This document shows, piece after piece, positions 5,772-11,479 of a DNA stretch of 14,189 nt. Source of the stretch: JBDHZK01 sp039811865 (GTDB taxonomy: Bacteria > Actinomycetota > Actinomycetes > Propionibacteriales > Propionibacteriaceae); the NCBI GenBank assembly GCA_039811865.1, contig JBDHZK010000064.1, forward strand, positions 1 to 14,189, in the 5' to 3' direction. Positions within the stretch are counted from its first letter, which is position 1. Every line of letters begins with the position of its first letter. Made by a program: the position numbers and the translations under genes. The notes below the pieces were generated by a model. That model was not told where the DNA came from and ran no database searches. It saw only the letters and a program-made list of their open reading frames with translations.

Positions 5772-8293
5772 CGGCGTCCCCCCACGTCCCTCAGCGCGGC
5801 CAGCAGCGCATCGCTGATGCTCGGATCGCGCGCCGCGATTCGGATCCACTCGGGGCCCAGCCCAGGGAAGGTGTCCCCGCGACGCACGGCGAACCCGCGC
5901 CCGCGCAGCGCGTCCTTGACGCCGTCCCCGACCTGGACCAGGACGAACGGGGCGGCGCCGGCGACGGGGTTCAGGCCCAGGTCGCGCAGGCCCGCGAAGA
6001 GGTGAGCGCGGTTCGCAGCCAGGGTCGCCGCCGCGGCGACAGCCTCGTCGCGGGCCGCGGCTTGGGCGGTGGCGACCATCACCGCCAGCGCCGGGGTGCT
6101 CACCGACCAGGGAGATTGCTGCGCGGCCAGCTCCGCGATCAGGCGCGGGTCGCCGAGGACGTAGCCGGCGCGCAGACCCGCCAGCCCCCACGTCTTGGTC
6201 AGCGAACGGAGCACGAGCAGCCCGTCGAGGTCCGCGCCGATGAGGGATTCCGGCTCTCCTGGGACGGCGTCCATGAACGCCTCGTCGACCACCACGATCC
6301 TTCCTGGACGACGCAGCGCGCGGATCGTCGTGCGCCGATGCAGCACCCCCGTCGGGTTGGTGGGGTTACCGATCACGACCAGTTCGGCCGCATCCGGGAC
6401 GTCTGTGGCGCGCAGCTCGAAGGCCTGACCCGGGTGCAAGCGGAGGCGTTCGGGCGTGTTCCCCGCCCGCCGCAGCGCCGCCTCCGGCTCGGTGAACTGC
6501 GGGTGGACGATCAGCGCCCTTCGGCCGCGGTAGGCGCGCGCGACCAGGGTGAATGCCTCGGCCGCGCCGCTCGTGGGCAGCACCGCCGCAACACCGACGC
6601 CGTGCCGCGCGGCGAGCGCCGCCCGGGCCTGTGCTGGATCGGGGTAGGCGCCCAGCGTCCCGGTCGCATCGACGATGACCCGCGCCAACCAGTCCGGTGG
6701 ACGCTCGATCCGGACGTTGACGGCGAGGTTCACCAGGCCCGGCGACGCCTCCGCGTCGCCGTGGTGGTCCAGGCCGGGTGGGGTGCGTTGGTGGCTCTCG
6801 ACGGGCCCAAGGGGCGGCACCGAGGGAGCTTGGCGGAGGCTTGAGGGTCCGGTTCCCGAGCTTGGCGAGTGGTCCGCCAGGGCGAGCAGCGCGTCCAGGT
6901 CGAGGTGATCGTTGACCGCGTCGGCAAGCCGATCGATCATCGTCTCGCGGCGTGCGGCGAAAGGCGGCGCACTCGCGTCCGCCCGCCAGGACGACCCGGC
7001 GGCCGTGGCCACCTCCGCCAGCCACGCCCGGCGGAACCCATCGTTCTCCAGAGTCGCGTGCCAGATCGTGCCGTAGGTCGCGCCGGACCTCGTCCCGCCC
7101 GGGAAGTTCGGCTCCGCCGTCACGACTCCGTGGTGAATCTCGTACCCGGTCACCGTTTCCCCGGCCCAACTGCCGGTGGGCCGAGCGAGCACCTTCTCGG
7201 CGCCGAAGGCCGTCCGGGCGGCCAGCACCCCTAGGCCGGGAACATCCCCCGCCCCGGACTCGTGATCGTCGGCGATGACCGTCCCAAGCATCTGGTAGCC
7301 CCCGCAGATGCCGAGCACGGGACGCCCCGCCGCGACGCGCTCCAGCACGACCGAGTCCAGGCCGCGCTCGCGCAGCCACGACAGGTCGGCGACGGTGGAG
7401 CGCGTCCCGGGCAGGACGAGCAAGTCCGCCCCGCGGCAGGCCGCCGGATCGGAGCTCACCAGCACCGACACCCCCGGCTCGGCGGCAAGAGCGTCGATGT
7501 CGGTGGCGTTGGACGTCCGCGGGAACGCGACCACCGCAATGTTCAGGGACGCCCCCGAGCGCGACTCCCAGCCGCCCAGCGACGCGGCGTCCTCGGCGTC
7601 GAGCCAGACATCGGCGAGCCAGGGGAGCGTGCCCAGCCAGGGCAGGCCCGTCCGCCTGGTCACGGCCTCCAGGCCTGGGGCCAAGACGTCGTGGTCGCCG
7701 CGGAACTTGTTGATCACATACCCGCGCAGCAACTCCTGATCGGCGGGCTCGAGCAACGCCCAGGTGCCGAAGAGCGAGGCCAGGGCGCCGCCGCGGTCGA
7801 TGTCGGCGACGATCACGCTCGGCAGGGCGAAGCGCCTGGCCAGGCCTAGGTTCACGTAGTCGCCGGCGCGCAGGTTGATCTCGGCGGGGGATCCGGCGCC
7901 CTCGCACACGATCAGGTCGCAGGTTGCCGCGAGCCGCTCGTAGGCGTCGAATGCCGCCTCGGCCAGGCGGGTGCGTCCGGTGGCGTACTCGCCGGCCGCG
8001 AGCCGGCCGCCCGGCCGTCCGTTCACCACCAAGAAGGCCCGCCGATCGGAGGAAGGCTTGATCAGCACCGGATTCATCAAGGCGGACGCCTCGGCTCGCG
8101 CCGCCTGCGCCTGCAGGTACTGCGCTCGTCCGATCTCGTCGCCGTTGGCGCACACCATGGAGTTGTTCGACATGTTCTGCGCTTTGAACGGCGCGACGCG
8201 GATGCCCGCCCGGGCCCAGGCCCGGCACAGGCCGGTGACCAGGAGGGACTTCCCGGCGTCGGAGCTCGTTCCGGTCACCAGTAGCCCAGGCAC
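5768..8293 (-). CDS. cobQ: Fusion: cobyric acid synthase (CobQ/CbiP) + CobC-type threonine-phosphate decarboxylase/aminotransferase
   Basis: Single open frame of 841 aa with two complete enzymes. Residues 1-475 are CobQ, the ATP- and glutamine-dependent amidase that turns adenosylcobyrinic a,c-diamide into cobyric acid. They show a dethiobiotin-synthetase-like ATP site GTSSDAGKS (8-16), FKAQNMSNNS (36-45), CEGAGSPAEINL (130-141), then a class I amidotransferase with PVLGICGGYQMLG (C330 nucleophile), GYEIHHG (383-389) and H412. Residues 473-505 are a Ser/Pro-rich linker. Residues 507-841 are a fold-type I PLP enzyme like mycobacterial Rv2231c/CobC: HHGDAEASPGLVNLAVNVR, YPDP (550-553), GNPTNPTG (642-649), VVVDEAF (D670), SLTKTWGLAGLRAGY (PLP lysine K700). 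This half should make aminopropanol phosphate from L-threonine phosphate. The start is GTG without Shine-Dalgarno; TAGGGT lies seven bases upstream, so it may be leaderless. The end overlaps cobD by 4 bp. Confidence 0.92.
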   Translation of the reverse strand: MPGLLVTGTSSDAGKSLLVTGLCRAWARAGIRVAPFKAQNMSNNSMVCANGDEIGRAQYLQAQAARAEASALMNPVLIKPSSDRRAFLVVNGRPGGRLAAGEYATGRTRLAEAAFDAYERLAATCDLIVCEGAGSPAEINLRAGDYVNLGLARRFALPSVIVADIDRGGALASLFGTWALLEPADQELLRGYVINKFRGDHDVLAPGLEAVTRRTGLPWLGTLPWLADVWLDAEDAASLGGWESRSGASLNIAVVAFPRTSNATDIDALAAEPGVSVLVSSDPAACRGADLLVLPGTRSTVADLSWLRERGLDSVVLERVAAGRPVLGICGGYQMLGTVIADDHESGAGDVPGLGVLAARTAFGAEKVLARPTGSWAGETVTGYEIHHGVVTAEPNFPGGTRSGATYGTIWHATLENDGFRRAWLAEVATAAGSSWRADASAPPFAARRETMIDRLADAVNDHLDLDALLALADHSPSSGTGPSSLRQAPSVPPLGPVESHQRTPPGLDHHGDAEASPGLVNLAVNVRIERPPDWLARVIVDATGTLGAYPDPAQARAALAARHGVGVAAVLPTSGAAEAFTLVARAYRGRRALIVHPQFTEPEAALRRAGNTPERLRLHPGQAFELRATDVPDAAELVVIGNPTNPTGVLHRRTTIRALRRPGRIVVVDEAFMDAVPGEPESLIGADLDGLLVLRSLTKTWGLAGLRAGYVLGDPRLIAELAAQQSPWSVSTPALAVMVATAQAAARDEAVAAAATLAANRAHLFAGLRDLGLNPVAGAAPFVLVQVGDGVKDALRGRGFAVRRGDTFPGLGPEWIRIAARDPSISDALLAALRDVGGRR
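6785..6874. repeat. Long form of the repeat shared with cobD, forming the CobQ-CobC linker
   Basis: The ends match 5061-5099 (17/21 and 13/15 identities on the plus strand). The middle is about 50 bases longer and contains the 10-mer GAGCTTGGCG twice (6826-6835 and 6858-6867) and an inverted pair CCAAG (6807-6811) / CTTGG (6829-6833). On the coding strand it encodes DHSPSSGTG to PVESHQRTP, the stretch between the two enzyme domains. Confidence 0.45.
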
Positions 8294-8300
8294 GCAGCGG

Positions 8301-8306
8301 ACCCTA
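8301..8306 (-). promoter_or_regulatory. Candidate -10 element of the cobQ-cobC gene (leaderless)
   Basis: TAGGGT on the minus strand fits the TAnnnT core and lies seven bases before the GTG at 8293, the distance expected if transcription begins at the start codon. I see no good -35 and no Shine-Dalgarno sequence. The gap 8294-8389 is too short for, and shows no trace of, a cobalamin riboswitch. Confidence 0.35.
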
Positions 8307-8389
8307 CCCGTCCAGACCGGTCCGAAGGCCCTTCGCTACCGGCGCGGACCCGGCGCCATTCCATGCCGGCAAGGCGCAACACTGGCCCG

Positions 8390-8962
8390 ATGTCCAGCGG
8401 ATCGGTCAGGGTGCACCTGGTGCGGCACGGACAATCCACCTGGAACCTGGCCGGCCGCCTGCAGGGTCAAACGGCGCACCCACCGCTGACTCCGCTAGGC
8501 CGAATCCAGGCGGACGCCGCGGCCCGCGCCGTCGCCGCGCGCATCCAGCACTCGATCACGCTGTGGAGCAGCGACCTGGCCCGGGCGCTGGAGACCGCCG
8601 CGATAATCGCTTCCCGACTAGGCGTTTTCGTGCGCACCGATGAGGCCCTTCGAGAACAGGCACTCGGCCAGCTTCAGGGTCGCCTGACCGCGGAGCTGCA
8701 CGCCGAACCGACCCCGGCGGGGCAGCACATCGCCGAGGTCCGTTGGGCCGGCGGCGAGAGTGTGCGCGACGTCCACGAGCGGGTTGGGACGTTCCTTCGC
8801 CGGGTGTTGCCCACGGCGCCGCAAGACCTGGTGCTCGTCAGCCACGGCGATACGATCCGCGTCCTGCGCGCCTGGTTCGAGGGCCGCAGCCACCGCGATG
8901 TCGACTGGGAGATCCCAATCGAGAACGGCTCGGTGACGACCCTGGTCTGGCGGTCCGACTAG
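8390..8962 (+). CDS. Histidine phosphatase superfamily protein (phosphoglycerate-mutase-like; possible alpha-ribazole phosphatase)
   Basis: Protein of 190 aa with the full catalytic set of branch-1 histidine phosphatases. The motif VRHGQSTWNLAGRLQG places nucleophile H13 in R-H-G, LTPLGRIQA follows (33-41), then the SSDLARALETA helix (60-70), the acid/base E89 in REQALGQLQGR, and the second histidine H152 in LVSHGDTIRV. The size fits small phosphatases rather than glycolytic phosphoglycerate mutase, which is about 250 aa. It is divergent from the cobalamin genes with a 96-bp gap, so dephosphorylation of alpha-ribazole phosphate or adenosylcobalamin phosphate (the role called CobC in Salmonella) is a reasonable guess, but the family is broad. 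I chose the ATG at 8390 because the conserved domain begins right after it; the ATG at 8363 adds nine residues with no ribosome binding site. Confidence 0.85.
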   Translation: MSSGSVRVHLVRHGQSTWNLAGRLQGQTAHPPLTPLGRIQADAAARAVAARIQHSITLWSSDLARALETAAIIASRLGVFVRTDEALREQALGQLQGRLTAELHAEPTPAGQHIAEVRWAGGESVRDVHERVGTFLRRVLPTAPQDLVLVSHGDTIRVLRAWFEGRSHRDVDWEIPIENGSVTTLVWRSD

Positions 8963-9034
8963 ATGGAGACCCGTCGGTGCGAACAATCCCGCCCCCGAGA
9001 CTCCGTTCCGACCAGGCCGACGACTAGGCCCGCG

Positions 9035-10780
9035 TCACCGCGGGATGTTGCGCAGGTTGCTGCGCGCCATCGAGACCGCCTCGCCCATGCCGCCGTTCAT
9101 GACGATGCGCGTCAGCGCAGTGGCGAAGCCCTTCACCTGTGCCGCCGTCACCTTCGGCGGGATCGACAGCGCCAAGGGATCGGTGACCAGCTCGACCAAG
9201 GCAGGGCCCGGATGGTCGAAGGCTGAGCGGTAGGCCTCCTCGATCTTGGTGGGGTCCTCCACGCGGATGGAGTGGATACCCAGGGCGGCGGCGACCGCCG
9301 CGTAGTTGGTCGGCGGGACGTCCACGCCGAAGTCGGGCAGTCCGCACACGAGCATCTCGAGCTTGACCATGCCGAGCGTGGAGTTGTTGAACACGACCAC
9401 CTTGACCGGCAGCTTCTGCGTGGCGATGGTGACCAGCTCACCCATCATCATCGACAGTCCGCCGTCTCCGGACATCGAGACGACCTGCCGGTTCGGGTAC
9501 GCGCACTGCGCGCCGATCGCGTGCGGGAGCGCGTTCGCCATGCTGCCATGCAGGAAGGATCCGATGATCCGACGGGTGCCCAGCGGGTTGATGTAGCGGG
9601 CGCTCCACACGTTGCACATGCCCGTATCGGCGGTGAAGACGGCGTCCTTGGCGGCGACCTGGTCGAGGATCGACGCCGCGTACTCCGGATGAATCGGGCG
9701 GTGATTCTCGACTTTGCGTGTGTAAGCACCCACCGAGTGGTTCATCAGCTTGTCGTGCCGCTTCAGCGTGGCGTCCAGGAACTTCGACGACTTCTTGCGC
9801 TGCACCCGCGAGAGCAGTGCGCGCACCGTCGGGATGACGTCGGCGTTGACCGCGATCTGGACGTCCGTGCGACGGCCGATGTGCTCGGCCTTCCGGTCGA
9901 CCTGGGCGGTCTTGGTGTCGGGCAGGAACTGGTCGTACGGGAAGTCGGTGCCCAGCAAAATGAGCAGGTCCGCGTCGTTGATGCCCTCGGACGCCGCGCC
10001 GTACCCGAGCAGGCCGGTCATGCCCACGTCGTACGGGTTGTCGTACTGGATCCACTCCTTGCCGCGCAGGGAATGCCCGATTGGCGCCTGCAGCCACTCG
10101 GCCAACGCGACGATGTCGTCGTGCGCACCCTCGGCGCCGGCGCCCACGAAGAGGGCGACCGTCCCGGCCTGGTCGATCGCCGAAACCAGTTGATCCAGCG
10201 TCTCGGGGTTCGGTTCGAGGACGCCCCGCCGGAAGGGCGCCGGGGCCGGTGCCGGTCCGGCGACCTCGAGTTCGGCGAAGTCGCCGGGGATCGCCACCAC
10301 GCTCACGCCGCCGAGACCGATCGCGTGCTGGATCGCCGACCGCAATACCCGCTGGCCTTGGCGGCCCGACAAGATGATCTCGTTGTAGACCGAGCACTCG
10401 TTGAAGACCCGTTCGGGGTGGGTCTCTTGGAAGAACGTGGAACCGATCTGGGCGCTCGGAATGTGCGACGCGATCGCGAGGACGGGGGCGCCCGTCCGAT
10501 TGGCGTCGTAGAGGCCGTTGATCAGGTGCAGGTTGCCCGGGCCGCAGGAGCCGGCGCAGACGGCCAGTTGTCCGGTGAGCTGCGCGTCGGCCGCCGCGGC
10601 GAAGGCGGCTGCCTCTTCGTGGCGCACGTGCACCCAGTCGATGCCGCCGTTGGCCGAGCCGCCCGACTTGCGAACCGCGTCCACGATCGGGTTCAGGCTG
10701 TCGCCGACGATCCCGTAGATCCGCTTGACGCCGGCACCGATCAAGATCTCGATCAGTTGGTCGGCCAAGGTCGTTGCCAT
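9035..10780 (-). CDS. poxB: Pyruvate dehydrogenase (quinone)/pyruvate oxidase, PoxB type
   Basis: Thiamine-diphosphate and FAD enzyme of 581 aa, close to E. coli PoxB (572 aa), that converts pyruvate to acetate and CO2 and passes electrons to membrane quinone. The N-terminal Pyr domain (1-170) has YGIVGDSLNPIVDA and the catalytic-glutamate region VRHEEAAAFAAAADAQLTG (52-70), then GSCGPGNLHLINGLYDA. The middle FAD domain is about 190-340. The C-terminal PP domain has the ThDP motif SGDGGLSMMMGELVTIATQ (437-455) to VVFNN (462-466). The C-terminus GEAVSMARSNLRNIPR resembles the amphipathic membrane-binding tail of PoxB-type enzymes. AGGAGG (10785-10790) precedes the ATG. It is divergent from furA-katG with a 249-bp gap rich in dyads. 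A flavin oxidase making H2O2 is an alternative. Confidence 0.92.
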   Translation of the reverse strand: MATTLADQLIEILIGAGVKRIYGIVGDSLNPIVDAVRKSGGSANGGIDWVHVRHEEAAAFAAAADAQLTGQLAVCAGSCGPGNLHLINGLYDANRTGAPVLAIASHIPSAQIGSTFFQETHPERVFNECSVYNEIILSGRQGQRVLRSAIQHAIGLGGVSVVAIPGDFAELEVAGPAPAPAPFRRGVLEPNPETLDQLVSAIDQAGTVALFVGAGAEGAHDDIVALAEWLQAPIGHSLRGKEWIQYDNPYDVGMTGLLGYGAASEGINDADLLILLGTDFPYDQFLPDTKTAQVDRKAEHIGRRTDVQIAVNADVIPTVRALLSRVQRKKSSKFLDATLKRHDKLMNHSVGAYTRKVENHRPIHPEYAASILDQVAAKDAVFTADTGMCNVWSARYINPLGTRRIIGSFLHGSMANALPHAIGAQCAYPNRQVVSMSGDGGLSMMMGELVTIATQKLPVKVVVFNNSTLGMVKLEMLVCGLPDFGVDVPPTNYAAVAAALGIHSIRVEDPTKIEEAYRSAFDHPGPALVELVTDPLALSIPPKVTAAQVKGFATALTRIVMNGGMGEAVSMARSNLRNIPR

Positions 10781-10784
10781 GTTG

Positions 10785-10790
10785 CCTCCT
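10785..10790 (-). promoter_or_regulatory. Ribosome binding site of poxB
   Basis: Full AGGAGG on the minus strand, four bases before the ATG at 10780; it fixes the start. Confidence 0.75.
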
Positions 10791-10792
10791 GG

Positions 10793-10823
10793 GGAAGTTT
10801 TGCCAAGCTGTGCAGGAACTTCC
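10793..10823. repeat. Inverted repeat in the poxB leader
   Basis: GGAAGTT (10793-10799) and AACTTCC (10817-10823) form a perfect 7-bp dyad with 17 bases between, just upstream of the poxB Shine-Dalgarno. Inside the spacer, TGC and GCA could add three pairs. It could be an operator or a leader hairpin. Confidence 0.35.
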
Positions 10824-10906
10824 TACCATCCGGGCCCGCCCGACGGGAGCCCTCGGGAGGTTCGGCCGCGAACTCATCCTTTCGGGTGAGGCAATCTGTG
10901 AATTCG

Positions 10907-10924
10907 CTGTCAATCGATTGGCAG
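10907..10924. promoter_or_regulatory. Near-perfect 18-bp palindrome in the poxB-furA divergent gap (candidate operator)
   Basis: CTGTCAATCGATTGGCAG pairs at 8 of 9 positions (one T/G). On the minus strand it contains TTGACA (10908-10913), which could be the -35 of poxB, although I do not find a good -10 at 16-18 bases. It lies 127 bp upstream of poxB and about 105 bp upstream of furA. The regulator is unknown. Confidence 0.4.
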
Positions 10925-10972
10925 TCGCCGGCTTCCTTGCTTGCCGAATTGCGGGAGGCCAGCCCGAACAAG

Positions 10973-10991
10973 GCAGGTTAGGCTGACCTAA
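10973..10991. promoter_or_regulatory. DtxR/IdeR-type iron box upstream of furA-katG
   Basis: GCAGGTTAGGCTGACCTAA matches the known consensus TTAGGTTAGGCTAACCTAA at 16 of 19 positions, differing only at the first two bases and one inner base. The site ends two bases before the TTGACA -35 element of furA. DtxR/IdeR with Fe2+ represses when its box covers the core promoter and can activate from just upstream of the -35, as known for the mycobacterial ferritin gene bfrB. The position here fits activation, or repression by steric overlap; the sequence cannot say which. Confidence 0.7.
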
Positions 10992-11008
10992 TCTTGACAT
11001 ATTCAAGA
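10992..11008. promoter_or_regulatory. 17-bp palindrome over the furA -35 element (candidate FurA operator)
   Basis: TCTTGACATATTCAAGA is a perfect 6-bp inverted repeat around CATAT, in the only AT-rich stretch nearby. It covers the TTGACA -35 box and abuts the iron box. Actinobacterial FurA proteins are known to repress their own promoters through an AT-rich site just upstream of furA, so autoregulation is the natural reading. Confidence 0.55.
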
Positions 11009-11023
11009 AAACGGGATGATTCT
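10994..11023 (+). promoter_or_regulatory. furA-katG promoter (leaderless)
   Basis: -35 TTGACA (10994-10999), 18-bp spacer, weak -10 GATTCT (11018-11023), then six bases to the GTG at 11030. That distance puts the transcription start at or next to the start codon, giving a leaderless mRNA, and agrees with the absence of a Shine-Dalgarno sequence. Confidence 0.5.
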
Positions 11024-11029
11024 TGGCCT

Positions 11030-11479
11030 GTGCTCACCCCCACCGAGCGGGCGATTCGCGAGGCCGGGCTGCGCGTAACGCAGCCCCGTCTCGCCGTCCT
11101 CAACGCGCTCGACGCCATCCCGCATGCGGATACTCAAACGATCATCGAGGCCGCTCGGAAAACGTTGCCCGGGGTGTCGCATCAGGCGGTCTACAACTGC
11201 CTGGACGCACTTACCCACGCGGGGCTCATCCGTCGCATCGAGTTGGCCGGTTCGCCTGCCCGCTATGAGCTCCGTCCCGGCGACAACCACCATCACCTCG
11301 TCTGTCGCGAGTGCGGTGTGGTCATCGATGTCGCTTGTTCCAAAGGCGTGGCCCCGTGTCTCACCCTCACCACCGAGCAGACTCAAGGCTTCGAGATCGA
11401 AGAGGCCGAAGTCGTCTACCGCGGGCTGTGTCCCGAGTGCGCCACCACCCCATCACCCCATCGGAGGCAACTGCCATGA
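11030..11479 (+). CDS. furA: Fur family transcriptional regulator FurA (peroxide/iron-responsive, katG-linked)
   Basis: Protein of 149 aa, normal for Fur. The winged helix comprises AIREAGLRVTQPRLAVLNAL (8-27) and the recognition helix VSHQAVYNCLDALTHAGLIRRI (49-70). The dimerisation/metal domain has DNHHHLVCRECGVVIDV (85-101) with C92xxC95, and a second pair C134xxC137 (LCPEC); these form the structural zinc site, and the HHH cluster belongs to the regulatory metal site. It is the first gene of an operon with katG, overlapping its ATG by 4 bp, as in mycobacteria and streptomycetes, where FurA represses katG/catalase and itself and is released by peroxide. I take GTG 11030 as the start; the in-frame TTG at 10994 is the -35 box and would add 12 residues without Fur similarity. 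Confidence 0.9.
   Translation: MLTPTERAIREAGLRVTQPRLAVLNALDAIPHADTQTIIEAARKTLPGVSHQAVYNCLDALTHAGLIRRIELAGSPARYELRPGDNHHHLVCRECGVVIDVACSKGVAPCLTLTTEQTQGFEIEEAEVVYRGLCPECATTPSPHRRQLP
11463..11467 (+). promoter_or_regulatory. Ribosome binding site of katG
   Basis: GGAGG, eight bases before the ATG at 11476, inside the end of furA. katG can thus be translated independently as well as by coupling. Confidence 0.65.

Noticed and set aside
5772..6191. 140-codon N-terminal extension of cobD
   Set aside because: Lies inside the PLP-domain coding region of the fusion gene, Arg/Gly-rich, and CobD similarity begins only at the GTG at 5771.
8294..8389. Cobalamin riboswitch upstream of the cob genes
   Set aside because: The gap is only 96 bp and contains no recognisable B12-box; the likely -10 of cobQ is seven bases from the start codon.
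8963..9034. GTCGG...CCGAC pairs between the phosphatase gene and poxB as a terminator
   Set aside because: The arms are only five bases with long loops and several alternative pairings; no convincing hairpin.
9272..10981. Long open frame on the plus strand opposite poxB (about 570 codons)
   Set aside because: Arg/Gly/Val-rich with no domain pattern; poxB on the other strand is a clear full-length gene. A shadow frame of high-GC coding DNA.
9438..11006. Long minus-strand frame over poxB and its upstream region (about 520 codons)
   Set aside because: Runs in another frame of poxB, composition is Arg/Pro-rich, and it crosses the furA promoter. No family pattern.
11311..11475. 55-codon N-terminal extension of katG
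   Set aside because: Lies within furA in another frame; the ATG at 11476 has a good Shine-Dalgarno and a typical KatG N-terminus.
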